This document shows positions 51,317-58,863 of a stretch of DNA of 64,000 bases, one piece after another (the first letter of the stretch is position 1; every line of letters starts with the position of its first letter). A program made the position numbers and the translations under genes. Source of the DNA: Glandiceps talaboti (Eukaryota; Hemichordata; Enteropneusta; Spengelidae); NCBI RefSeq assembly GCF_964340395.1, contig NC_135571.1, positions 9,136,953 to 9,200,952 of the forward strand, in the 5' to 3' direction. The notes under the pieces are model-generated. The model worked only from the letters and a program-made list of their open reading frames with translations, was not told the origin of the DNA and ran no database searches.

Positions 51317-53310
51317 TAAGAACTCCTACAATATATGTCAACACCCTTTGGATATTAACTCCATTATCAATCTTCTTTTTACTATTTTTTATTCTCCAGG
51401 TACTAGGTGTTACCTAGACACCAGGGAGTATAAAAAGTATGATTTATTATGGCATAATAAAATATTTATCTATGGTATATAGAATTTTAATTGTGTCATA
51501 GAATCACATTAACTGGATAACAAAGAAGACAGAGCTGGCTGATTATGACCACAGATAGAAGAATTAATAATAGATGATTTCAGATTTATATCTAAGGAAG
51601 TTATAACAATAACCAGCCTCAGGTTACGTATATATGTATAGATGGCTCATTTTTTATGATGTGATGAACAAATACACTATTATTAATGTCTGGATAAACC
51701 ACCTTACAGGGGTTGTACTTTTATGTGCTAGCTACAACCACACAGGTCCTAATGCATATTTTAGATACACATGCATTGTCAGTTTGAAGGCACATGTACT
51801 AAATCTGAACAAAATAGGGAACTTGTAATACAGACTGAGCATGCTCAGATGCAAAGGACTGTGGGATTATCTGTAGTTATAATCTGGAGCTAATGAGTTA
51901 TAAATGTTTAAAATCTTAGTTATTGTATGTACAATAACAAAGTTTTTACACATTGTTTAGCTTTTTGCAATGTATTGAGTTACAAACAATTACTTGGTCA
52001 AAGTTGTCTCACATTGATTTTTCAAGTAGGAAGCCATGATAAAAATCCAAAATAAATACCAAATCCTCATCCATATGACCACGTTAACAATTCTTACATG
52101 TATCTAATGCTGTGTTATCTTGATATTTAGGTTTGTGAGCAGAACTACAGGTGAACACCAGTTCTTGTATACAGAAACAGGGCTTGAAGGAAATATGGTG
52201 AAAGAATTGATTTGGAACATTTTGACTATTTTGAGCACCACAAAACCAGTGATGTAAAATGACCAGGGTATATAAATTATAATCCATATTTTCTGTTCAA
52301 AGACAACTTGGCTTGAGTACGGTATATATCTAATTAGACCTAAAAGAGAATTATTTGGTGCTGGTTATCCGACCCCACTTAGTTTTTTACTGCCTACCTA
52401 CCCTCAACTTTCCTTAACATATTCAAGAGAAAAATAATAAAATTGCAAAAATTGTGAAGTCTCATGAGAAATAGTTGATGCGGAAACTGACATCAACTTA
52501 TAAAGACAAAATAAAACTGTTCTTCCAATATGTAATGGCTGTACATCAAATAGGAAAAAATAAATAACACAGATCATTTGGAAAACAATGGAAAACCTGA
52601 AACAGACACTCACACAGAAAAAAAATATACGATAAAATAAAGAATCTACCTACCCCACCTATTCTAAAATTGAGCGTAATCGAAACCACACAATTTTTTT
52701 TTATTAGACCTTACCAATATATGACAATAATAAATAATGGATTATAAAACTCCATATTTTCCTTAAGAACGCAATTATGAAAAGAACTAAGTACATTGAT
52801 GCATTAACAATATTTAGAAAGATTACGATGACAATCCGTCAAACCATAGAGGTAATATTATCATCTCTATTATAGTTGTGATCAATAATACATCACATAT
52901 TAGTGACTTTAGTGTCATTTACTCAAATATTAATGAATAAACTTGTTGAATTTGACAGTGCTTACCAAAATACAAATCCTATAATAAGTTCTACATTATC
53001 TACATGTATTGACATTGCGGCTTATTATATTCAGTCAGTCATTCATTCAAATTTTAATGATTTAACATGTTAGAATTGTCGGTACTTATAAATATGAATA
53101 ATGACAATATACAATGACCTGTTTAGTTTCATTTAAATACAATGTTGTATCTAGATGTCAATGAATAGTAAATGTACGGTTAAAATTGATGTCATTCATC
53201 ACACATCACACCCCAACCCTTCCAACAAATATATATACCTCTCCACATGAATGTGTATATATTATGTAAGAACAAATGTACACACATACACAAACACATG
53301 CCTACATATG

Positions 53311-53341
<31 letters not shown>

Positions 53342-53371
53342 CGCACACACACACACACACACACATATACA

Positions 53372-53402
<31 letters not shown>

Positions 53403-55876
53403 CATACATACATACATACATACATACATACATACATACATACATACATACATACATACATACATACATACATACATACATACATACATACATACATACA
53501 TACATACATACATACATACATACATACATACATACATACATGTACGCATATATACACAATTTAGTTTCATCCCACCCAACCCTCACCCCTCCCTTTGACC
53601 AGGAATCAACCCTACCCACAACCCATCTAGTTCCTATACCTGTTTGCATCTAGGAAGTCGACAGGTATAGAATGTAGATTACCACAACCTAAACCTGTCA
53701 TGAACAGTGTGATAATGATAGCCAAATTTTGTTGTTCTGGGTCAAAATGATAAAACTGTCATTTCTTGTGAGTCACCACATAGTAAGAGATAGGGGAACA
53801 CTAAATTTTGGGGCGTCACTAGAAATTGTGTGTGTCAGTGGTATGTCAAATTGGCTTAGAGGGCATACTGGTCACCACATAGTAAGAGATAGGGGAACAC
53901 CAAATTTTGTGCGTCACTAGAAATTGTGTGTGTCAGTGTTATGTCAAATTGGCTTAGAGGGCATACTGGTCACCACATAGTAAGAGACAGGGAAACACCA
54001 AGTGTCGGTGCATCACTAGAAATTGTGTGTGTCAGTGGCATGTCAAATTGGCTTAGAGGGCATACTGGTCACCACATAGTAAGAGACAGGGAAACACCAA
54101 GTGTCGGTGCATCACTAGAAATTGTGTGCGTCAGTGGCATGCCAAATTGGCTTAGAGGGCACTGTTAATGAAGAAGACATTTAGGAAGGGTAGCCCACCA
54201 ACTATCTGACAAGATTACAAGTGCATAACAATCATACAAGTAGAATCAAGTTGCTAATGAGACCAATGTTTGTTTTTATGTTTTTTTATCTCTGATGTGT
54301 TAACAGTGATAATGAACAAAGCTTGGAACAGTTCCAAAGAATATAATTCCAAACACAAACATTTACCATCATGTCTATCCCTGTCTGTCTGTCTGTACAG
54401 CTAAATGTAATCTGTGAGCAATACCCACATCTTGTTTTAACATGTCTATCAATTTATTCATCCTGAATGAAAGAGGGCATCTCATTGGAGGAAGCTGTTT
54501 ATATGAATGTAGTGGCCAATCAGAACAAGTGGTACAAATATGTAAATTGTTCCAATGCGTCATGGACAGCAACCTTAAAACTTAAAGGGAGATATTTTGG
54601 CTAATATTCAAGTTTGATAAGATTGACAATTTAAAGTATACACTGTGTACTTTCCCACCACCACCACTACAAATTCAAAACCTGCAATCTGTACCGTCTT
54701 GTCTGTAGGGATTTGAAATTCCTTGTCATTTGGTGATTGGTTTATGCTTTACTTTTTAATGCCAATGGACGAAATAAATGTCACTATATTCACAATCAAT
54801 TTTCTCCTTGTTTTGACATTTTTTAAAGATATTTGAAAATATTTTGTGTTGTATTGCACTGTACTGCACTGTGTTGTATAATGCTATGTTGTGCTGTATT
54901 GTACTATACTATACTGTTTTGTGTACTGTACCCTACTGCACTGCACTGTATATCTACTGTATTGTACTGCACTGTACTCTACACTACTGTACTATAATAT
55001 ATTGTACTGTACTATTTTGTACTGCACTGTACATCTACTGTTGTGTTGTGTTGTGTTGTGTTGTGTTGTACTGTACTGCACTGTAATGTAATGTACAACA
55101 CTACTGTACCATGCTCTACTGTACTGCACTGTACATCTACTGTTGTGTTGTGTTGTGTTGTGTTGTGTTGTGTTGTGTTGTACTGTACTGCACTGTAATG
55201 TAATGTACAACACTACTGTACCATGCTCTACTGTATTGCACTGTACTGTACATCTGCACTGTACTGCAAATGTACTTTACTGTACTGTACTGTACTGTAC
55301 TGGACTGTTGTGCTGTGCTGTGCTGTACTGTATTGTACTGCAATATACAACACTACTCTATTGTGCTGTACATCTACTGTAATGTACTACTTATCTGAAA
55401 TTTCTTCAGGCTTCAAAGTAACAAGGGGCAATGCATTATGGGAGTAGTGTGGCATCAACTGCATTTCTACTAAATTACATCACATATATTAGTAGGAATC
55501 ATTATGTTGGAATGTATTTTGAAAATCAACCACTTTATTTACGATAACTATTCTACCATTCCTTTTCCTCATTGTTTATACAAAGTTAGTTCTACAAAAC
55601 TATACCAACTGTGTTTTCAAAAACTTTCCTGTTATCCGACATTTTAAATACTTTAAAGAGAGAATAGTTTTAAATAAACAGAACTTGATTTTCAACACAA
55701 CTTAACATTTTTAGTGACTAACTTGTAAAACATGTAAACAACTACAAATGCCAATTTTTTTAAAGGTTTTATGACAGTGTCATATTCACCAAGGTTTTCT
55801 AAAATATTTTTACTATAATTATTTCTGTAACTCCTTTTTAAAACAAAGATATATGACAAACCTAACATTGAAATGA

Positions 55877-55941
<65 letters not shown>

Positions 55942-58863
55942 GAGAAAGAAAAAGGGAAAGAGGGAGGAGAGAGGGGAAAGAGAGGGGAGAGAGAGAGCAC
56001 AGCAATTTGGCTATTATGATCCAGAATGACATTGTCATTTTACAGCAAACTATATTTACACTTTCGTATAAACCTTACTTTGTTATTTTTTGTTAACTAT
56101 TATTACTCTAGTTGATATATTTACTAGTTTGTTTTAGCACCAAACACTTATTGCAGAAAATCCAATGAAGAAATGTAGTTTTCTTGATGGAGGCAATAAA
56201 GATTCTATTCTATTCTATTCTATTCTATTCTATTCTATTCTATTCTATTCTATTCTATTCTATTCTATCTAGGACAGGTCACCATGGATTCTAGATTTAA
56301 GTGGTTCACAGTAATGTATACACACACACACAGTGAGACAGTTTAGTTTTGTTTATGAACTAAATCCATGCACACTCAGATATTTCAGTTTCAATGGGGG
56401 AGTAAATCCTTCATATTTTCCCATGTTGGAAGTGAAAGCTGATATGCGAGGTTAATATGTCACTGAGTTAGAGTACATTCTTCAAATAGCCTCTAGGTAC
56501 CTGTTCCCCCTCTGTCTACATTTCATACAGGATGGTATGTCTGGAATGTAGCATTTGTCTTCTATCACACATTCCTGCCGCATAGCAGGCATAGTCGTCA
56601 AACTATCACGTTATAGTGTCGGAGGCCCCTACAATCGGACAAAGGATGTACAACTATAGTGTGCTGTGATGACATTCATACTTAGTTTTCAAGAACATTT
56701 GATGACATCCCGATCTGAAGGATTCGAGACAAAACATCGAAGCAACCATTTTGGAACAAAAAAAAATACTTTGATAGAACTTAACGAACTTCACAAAAGT
56801 ATTTTAAGTTGATACAGAAAAAGTAAAAAGTACTTTATCACTTGTGTGCATGGTAAACATAGTTTTAACTATTTGTATACAGGTATTGACATATTGTATT
56901 GTACTATAAAATCACAGCACTTTTACTGCTAAATCTACCACTTGCAAAAATCAAACAACTTTGTAGGAACCGGACAACAATCACTAAAGGAACAAACAAT
57001 ACAAAAAGGACCACCGACGATACCAGTAACCACTTTACAGAACTGACAGGCTCTGTGATGTACAGATGTTGGACATGTAAAATTATGGTATCTATGCTAC
57101 ATACGCTACAGTAATAACAAATAACAGAATCGACCAAAATAAGAATCTGAGGTCTACCAGTCAAATATAATTATAAATTTCAAGTTATCTTTTTGTCAAA
57201 TTTGGAGCCTGGAAGGCAAATAAAATTACAAATGTCAATTTTGGATGTGTAATGACACTGTGTCGTGTTACAAGTCCACCCTGGTCACAGAGGGGTACCT
57301 CAATGCAATCAAGCCAAGTCATATGAAAACATTCCAGCATTCTGTGGACTATCCTTGAAGTATACTAATGTAAGTCAACCAGTGTGACCCTTCCCTGATC
57401 TTAAACAATACAGTATGATCCATCTCATAGTATCCCATTTCTACTGACCTCAACAGACTTCTACATCCATCAAACTTTTAACAGGTGCAAAGCAAGCAAG
57501 GAAATAGGAAACAGCTGTTTACAAATCATATTTAAATGTACAATTCAGTTGTGACCCAATGTAACAAGCTTCTAGCCTGGACACTGACCCGCGCTATCCC
57601 CAAGTACTTTATTTAGCAATTACAGTATTAGTATTAACCAAGTAGTCTGCGTTCCCAAATCTGGTGCCCACTGACACTCACTATCTAAAGTTCCTAATCT
57701 AGCGGTTAACCCAGTATCCAAGGTTCCTAAATCTGGCTATTAACCCAGTATCAAAGGTTCCTAAATCTGGCTATTAACCCAGTATCAAAGGTTTCTAAAT
57801 CTGGCTTGTAAGCCAGCATCAAAGGCTCCTACATCTGGCTTGTAACCCAGTGTCCCCGGCTCCTAAACCTGGTTGTTAACAAGGTATCTGTAGTTACTAA
57901 ACCTGGTTTTTAACCTAGTAATAGTATCCTGGTTTCCTAAATCTGAATGTTGACCCAATATCATGGGTTCCTAAACCAGAGATTCCATCCATTATTTTGG
58001 ATTCCGAATTTTGCGTGTTACACATTTTCAAGGTTTTGTAAACTTAAGTGTTGTCTTGGAACTTTAAGTTTCTAAACCTGTCTACCGATATCCATGGTTG
58101 TATCACTGTCACCTTACCTCGCTTCCAATCAAAGTATAAACGACAAACTATTGCAACATACTGATACATTACCAAAATGGGTCTGTGTCTTTATACAGAA
58201 TTTAGTAGGGTCAGATCAAAATGTGCCACAATTGTGTGCATCATTACTGATAACTTCAATCATAAGAATTTCAAATTTAGCACCTCTAAGTTAGTTACCG
58301 AGGTTTGTTGTCTAATACATCACTCTGTACATCTAGCCATGATGATATCTCTACCAACAGACGGAGATTTATTTGCAACAATTAAAATTGCATACCCATT
58401 CGGTGGCGTTACCAAAATAAACTGTTATTCAACTTTGCCGATGAGTAGGCAACGTTGTGATTACTGTAGCTAACTCTACATCAATGCGTCAGGGCAAGTT
58501 CAGTAATGTATTAATATATGGCAGTGCTTCATCATTCATACTTTGATTGGAAGCACTGTAAAAATCTTGAACGTCTGTAGATCAGAGGTATGAAACTAAT
58601 CAAAGACTTCAGTTATCCTTGTACTCATCATTTACATCATACATCTGAGTTGTATTCAACTTACCATACATTTTTCCTTCATCTGACAGAATAATTTTCC
58701 GCCTTCCACAAGGTGGATATATTGCCAACGCTTCCTGGAAACTTTGTTCGATATCTGGACTCCAAACACCCTCGGCATCATTTGATAAGTCATCACTATC
58801 TTGTCCTGCAGAGTTGTGGTTCTCGGAGTTCTGATCTGTGGAGGGGTTCCAAGTCTGTGACAT
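28658..58863 (-). CDS. TEAD: TEAD/Scalloped transcription factor, complete gene
   Basis: Ten coding positions on the minus strand join in phase into 430 residues, the usual TEAD length. Exons in transcript order: 58863-58665, 46460-46396, 44692-44630 or 44568-44506, 36513-36355, 32782-32739, 32457-32103, 31771-31713, 31173-31092, 29774-29622 and 28771-28658. The N-terminal TEA domain (about residues 31-105) binds DNA in the nucleus. The C-terminal domain (about 215-430) binds YAP/Yorkie or Vestigial-type coactivators, placing the protein at the end of the Hippo pathway. A KVCSFGKQ cysteine (C331), matching the autopalmitoylated cysteine of vertebrate TEADs, and the CEYMINF tyrosine (Y365) are present. 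The gene converges on the ROCO gene. Orthology is certain at family level. Confidence 0.97.
28772..29621 (-). other. TEAD intron 9 with GC donor
   Basis: The intron starts GCAAGT instead of GTAAGT and ends CTATCAG. Its first bases beyond +6 belong to a foldback element (29430-29615). The rest has no recognised content. Confidence 0.7.
29430..29615. repeat. Foldback element, copy 2, abutting a TEAD splice donor
   Basis: Shares TTATAGCAT, CTAGCATGTGGCCTTT, GTGGTCAATTAGCAAATGAA, CACTTGATATGAATGCTATA and ACTTTGGTGTTATGGGTTGT with the 15020-15255 copy. Its right edge lies about six bases from the exon 9 boundary. Confidence 0.75.
29622..29774 (-). CDS. TEAD: TEAD exon 9
   Basis: Encodes [40 protein letters not shown] and [11 protein letters not shown], 51 residues, phase 0 at both ends. 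Contains the coactivator-contact tyrosine in CEYMINF. Acceptor TTCACAG; the donor is the non-canonical CAG|GCAAGT. Confidence 0.97.
30428..30642 (-). promoter_or_regulatory. Pair of CTCF-like motifs
   Basis: Minus-strand words CACCAGAGGGCGCCA and CACTAGAGGGCGCCA lie exactly 200 bp apart in the same orientation. Each fits the CCASYAGRKGGCRS-type CTCF core with one mismatch. The shared flanking AAATGGCGCC word could instead mean a small duplicated repeat. Confidence 0.4.
30712..30990 (+). repeat. MITE-like family B, copy 1
   Basis: Shares GTTCCGATTACATTCAATTT, TCTAGTTCAGGTAG, TTTTCCATATGGTCTCT and CAGATGTACAGTCAT with copies at 47385-47715, 52355-52712 and 61030-61245. Confidence 0.75.
31092..31173 (-). 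CDS. TEAD: TEAD exon 8
   Basis: Acceptor TTCTGTAG, donor GTAAGA; 82 nt, phase 2 in and 0 out. Encodes [20 protein letters not shown] followed by QVVEKVE. The cysteine of KVCSFG corresponds to the conserved palmitoylated residue of vertebrate TEADs. Confidence 0.97.
31713..31771 (-). CDS. TEAD: TEAD exon 7
   Basis: 59 nt between acceptor TTTGTAG and donor GTAAGT encode [19 protein letters not shown] plus a split glutamine codon. Too short to stand out as an open frame; found by phase continuity between KFW and YESSEN. Confidence 0.96.
32103..32457 (-). CDS. TEAD: TEAD exon 6, start of the YAP-binding domain
   Basis: Acceptor TCTTCCAG, donor GTAAGT; 355 nt, 118 complete codons. After a Pro/Gly/Ala linker it reads [39 protein letters not shown] and [20 protein letters not shown], ending FFLVKFW. 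The NNN in DSYNNNKH is two residues longer than the usual DSYNKH loop. This Ig-like fold binds YAP/Yorkie. Confidence 0.97.
32458..32738. repeat. TEAD intron 5 with two AGGTAAAATCTACCC units
   Basis: GGTAGTAAGTAGGTAAAAAC and GGTGGTAAGTAGGTAAAATC occur about 80 bp apart, separated by TCATTTTACCAGGGTTC. Relatives lie at 59211-59260 and 60948-61010, so this is a small dispersed repeat inside a 281-nt intron. Confidence 0.55.
32739..32782 (-). CDS. TEAD: TEAD exon 5 (44 nt)
   Basis: Acceptor CCACTAG, donor GTAAGT. Encodes [14 protein letters not shown] plus the split D that begins DIKPF in the next exon. It corresponds to the variable linker between TEA and YAP-binding domains (vertebrate GFWPGMIQ...QDVKPF). 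Confidence 0.93.
33083..33188. mobile_element. 106-bp MITE with 24-bp perfect terminal inverted repeats
   Basis: The left end begins TTGTACTGTGGGCCCTCATC and the right end is its exact inverse (GATGAGGGCCCACAGTACAA) over 24 bp. The interior is 58 bp and non-coding (CATCGCAATAACATGGCGCC). The perfection of the arms suggests recent insertion or selection for hairpin formation. Confidence 0.85.
34029..34165. repeat. (TATG)n microsatellite
   Basis: About twenty near-perfect ATGT units followed by interrupted ones. The apparent MYVC/YIHT open frames here are repeat artefacts. Confidence 0.95.
34210..35860. repeat. Degenerate ~145-bp tandem repeat
   Basis: Recurring words GTGTTGTTACAC, CACTGTTATAATGA, TTTGTGTTGAATTAATAT and GTTATTTTAGCTGTG(TT) mark at least four units. 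A ~62-bp triplication of GTTTGTGTTACTGTAAATAT with TTTTAGTGTGTATAT lies at 35056-35242. Confidence 0.55.
34698..34890 (+). repeat. Dispersed ~190-bp repeat, copy B
   Basis: Same orientation and high similarity to 5528-5715, which lies in the other gene. Confidence 0.7.
36040..36260 (-). repeat. tRNA-derived SINE-like element
   Basis: On the minus strand TATCCGAGCAGTTAGCGTG (A-box-like, as in Ser/Leu-type heads) is followed by CCTCTTGACCACTGC and CTGGGTTCGAACCCA, a perfect T-arm/B-box. A body follows with GGCGGGAGTACTCTGGGTAC and CTCTGGTGCTTTTC. It lacks a proper acceptor stem, so a SINE rather than a tRNA gene. Confidence 0.6.
36355..36513 (-). CDS. TEAD: TEAD exon 4
   Basis: Acceptor CTTTCAG, donor GTGAGT; 159 nt, phase 0 at both ends. 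Encodes [20 protein letters not shown], then [20 protein letters not shown] and [13 protein letters not shown]. The [19 protein letters not shown] block is conserved across TEADs. Confidence 0.97.
37235..37328. repeat. Foldback element, half copy 3
   Basis: Contains CTTTTACACTTGATATGGAT and CTTTACTTTGGTGTTATGGG, matching the right half of the 15020-15255 element; the left arm is missing. Confidence 0.7.
37971..37986 (-). promoter_or_regulatory. CTCF-like motif
   Basis: The minus strand reads CACCACTAGAGGGCAG, which fits the CTCF core consensus CCASYAGRKGGCRS at every position. Binding is unproven. Confidence 0.45.
38060..38675. repeat. 44-bp array with an inverted outlying unit
   Basis: Six tandem units of AATGTCCCATGAGTGAAACA with CCAAGCCTACATCATTTTAG following (38397-38675). 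A single inverted copy (GCTAAAATGATGT ... CTTGGTGTTTCACTC) sits at about 38060-38100. Further out, ATACAACCAAGTTAC (37885) and GTAACTTGGTTGTGT (38671) are also inverted. The layout looks like a foldback element with one end amplified. Confidence 0.75.
39470..40430. repeat. Degenerate GCATGACAG tandem array
   Basis: TGCATGACAG or TGCATAACAG recurs dozens of times at irregular 15-40 bp steps. An embedded ~115-bp unit (CTTGCATGACAGCTAGGCCA ... CACTACAGGCCTATATATAT) occurs about twice, with a partial third, between 39705 and 39965. Confidence 0.85.
40500..42400. repeat. AGCCACTGCCTACC array split by a transposon
   Basis: Units like TATAGCCACTGCCTACCCAT occur at 40505-40707 and resume at 42334 (GTATAGCCACTGCCTAACAA), so the 40712-42329 element landed inside a pre-existing tandem array. 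Confidence 0.75.
40712..42329. mobile_element. piggyBac-like transposon, 1.6 kb, no transposase
   Basis: Inverted ends CCCTTTCACCACCAAT and ATTGGTGGTGAAAGGG are bounded by TTAA on both sides (40708-40711 and 42330-42333), the classic piggyBac layout. The left subterminal region holds two copies of AATTCCCGCTATTGCGGGAA, a small perfect hairpin word. Related words recur near 41152 (AATTCCCGCTAAGGCC). Longest open frame 41530-41730, no transposase motif. Non-autonomous. Confidence 0.85.
42585..42720. repeat. Relative of the 17274 transposon end
   Basis: CTTATGGGTAATCTATACAA, ATAGGAAATTCAACCTGC and CATGGGTCTTC resemble, in order, the left end of the 17274-20104 element (ATTATGGGTAATGTATGC, GCGGGAAATTCAAACTGC, CTCATGTCTTC). 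Confidence 0.45.
43578..44485. repeat. 45-bp and 62-bp minisatellites next to TEAD exon 3b
   Basis: 43580-43735 holds three units of ATGATTTACTACATTATCAT plus GTGGCTGTCTTGAATAAAGG. 44040-44485 holds about seven units of ~62 bp containing TTATTGATTTTTAATGTGGC, TGACC and TATTTGTTGCA. The array ends about 20 bp from the donor of exon 3b. Confidence 0.85.
44506..44568 (-). CDS. TEAD: TEAD alternative exon 3b (TEA recognition helix)
   Basis: Acceptor TTACTGCAG, donor GTAGGT; 63 nt, 21 residues, phase 0 at both ends. Encodes [12 protein letters not shown] then TRDLAGKIK. It duplicates exon 3a in length, phase and the VSSHIQVLA core of TEA-domain helix 3. A Thr follows KRK, where vertebrate TEAD1 has the PKA-target Ser. 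Likely used instead of 3a. Confidence 0.9.
44630..44692 (-). CDS. TEAD: TEAD alternative exon 3a (TEA recognition helix)
   Basis: Acceptor TACCACAG, donor GTAGGC; 63 nt, 21 residues, phase 0 at both ends. Encodes [12 protein letters not shown] then AREIQSKCK, the form closest to vertebrate TEAD4. An Ala replaces the phosphorylatable residue. Only 61 nt separate it from exon 3b. Confidence 0.95.
44693..46395. other. TEAD intron 2
   Basis: 1.7 kb, AT-rich. A compact inverted repeat at 46009-46055 and loosely recurring GTCCAAAATAAAAT words (45870, 45995, 46187) are the only structures noticed. Confidence 0.4.
46009..46055. repeat. 47-bp hairpin
   Basis: GAAACGTTTCAAAAAATTA and TAATTTTTTGAAACATTTC pair with one mismatch around a short loop. 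Too AT-rich and short for a convincing microRNA precursor. Confidence 0.55.
46396..46460 (-). CDS. TEAD: TEAD exon 2 (TEA domain)
   Basis: Acceptor TTCAACAG, donor GTAATT; 65 nt, phase 1 in and 0 out. After the split Gly it encodes [20 protein letters not shown] and Q, identical in pattern to TEA-domain helix 2 of animal TEADs. Confidence 0.97.
47385..47715 (-). repeat. MITE-like family B, copy 2 (most complete)
   Basis: Left end TTGTTTGGTTCTAGTTAC and right end GTAATCGGAACCACACAA form an imperfect terminal inverted repeat (about 14 of 18 positions). Interior shares ATTGGAAGA.../TGTACATC...-type words with the other copies. Confidence 0.7.
48135..48410. repeat. 50-bp minisatellite
   Basis: Five units of GTGTTGTGAAAGCAATACCA plus AATCAATGTCAAGATCACTA, repeating every 50 bp almost perfectly. 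Diverged related units (AAGGCAATGCCAA...CAAGGCC) extend back to about 47890. Confidence 0.92.
48996..49014. repeat. 19-bp C run
   Basis: A C homopolymer in a pyrimidine-rich setting; length is likely unreliable in assembly. Confidence 0.9.
51060..51316. repeat. Compound microsatellite TG/TATG/CTGT
   Basis: GTGTGTGTATG, then (TATG)n with TATATG interruptions to about 51240, GCATGCATGCATGCAT, then about thirteen CTGT units. Apparent open frames are periodic MYVC/HTYI artefacts. Confidence 0.95.
51939..52082 (-). mobile_element. TIR element, half copy
   Basis: Inverse-complement words of the 24088-24390 element: GTTTTTACACATTGTTTAGC, CAATGTATTGAGTTACAAAC, TCAAGTAGGAAGCCATGATA and ATCCTCATCCATATG. 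Confidence 0.65.
52355..52712 (-). repeat. MITE-like family B, copy 3
   Basis: Contains GGTGCTGGTTATCCGACCCC, AAACTGACATCAACTTATAA, CTGTTCTTCCAATATGTAAT and CGTAATCGAAACCACACAAT, parallel to 47385-47715. Confidence 0.75.
53310..53541. repeat. (TACA)n microsatellite, ~170-bp pure tract
   Basis: ACAT units at 53310-53340, a CA block, then an uninterrupted (ACAT)n from about 53374 to 53541, the longest pure microsatellite in the window. All six frames look open because the tetramer encodes no stop. Confidence 0.97.
53723..54165 (+). repeat. ~98-bp tandem array, inverted relative at 63636
   Basis: Four units containing TCACTAGAAATTGTGTGTGT, GTCAAATTGGCTTAGAGGGC, CACCACATAGTAAGAGA and GGGAAACACCAA. 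The same words occur inverted at 63636-63890. Confidence 0.85.
54845..55395. repeat. CTGTACTGCA/TGTTG low-complexity block
   Basis: Degenerate CTGTA pentamers with two larger ~110-bp units (GCACTGTACATCTACTGTTG ... AATGTACAACACTACTGTAC) starting near 55023 and 55125, each with a (TGTTG)n run. Confidence 0.85.
55879..55990. repeat. (GA)n microsatellite
   Basis: About 29 pure GA units followed by interrupted purine repeats (GGGAGAAAGAAAAAGGG). Confidence 0.95.
56130..56268 (+). repeat. Probable non-LTR retrotransposon 3' end with (ATTCT)n tail
   Basis: A short segment (TTTTAGCACCAAACACTTAT ... GGAGGCAATAAAGATTCTAT) runs into about thirteen ATTCT pentamers. An AATAAA followed directly by a tandem tail is typical of CR1/L2-type LINE 3' ends. 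No reverse transcriptase is present. Confidence 0.5.
57560..58090. repeat. Degenerate ~34-bp minisatellite
   Basis: Repeated GGTTCCTAAATCTGGCTATT followed by AACCCAGTATCAAA, about thirteen units of declining quality from 57650 onward. Confidence 0.8.
58665..58863 (-). CDS. TEAD: TEAD exon 1, start codon and start of TEA domain
   Basis: ATG at 58863 in a GAAAGATGT context (A at -3). The first 30 residues are Ser/Asn/Asp-rich ([20 protein letters not shown]), then [20 protein letters not shown] and [20 protein letters not shown]-domain helix 1. Donor GTAAGT with one base of the next Gly codon. A possible acceptor (GATCTGTAG) 21 bases upstream of the ATG suggests a separate 5' noncoding exon. 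Confidence 0.96.

Larger units (their letters stand above)
46461..58664. other. TEAD intron 1 overview
   Basis: A 12.2-kb intron rich in repeats, itemised separately. Stretches with no recognised structure: 46461-47380, 48420-48960, 49020-50700, 51420-51930, 52720-53260, 54180-54840, 56270-57560 and 58090-58600. A CCACC-rich tract lies at 50733-50795. I find no nested gene. Confidence 0.5.

Noticed and set aside
51011-51482. Several open frames over 90 codons on both strands, rich in MYVC or YIHT
   Set aside because: They are translations of TATG/TACA/CTGT tetranucleotide repeats, which lack stops in all frames. The same applies to 33846-34294 and 53247-53653.
54844-55447. Cys/Tyr/Leu-rich open frames on both strands
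   Set aside because: Artefact of the CTGTACTGCA and TGTTG low-complexity block.
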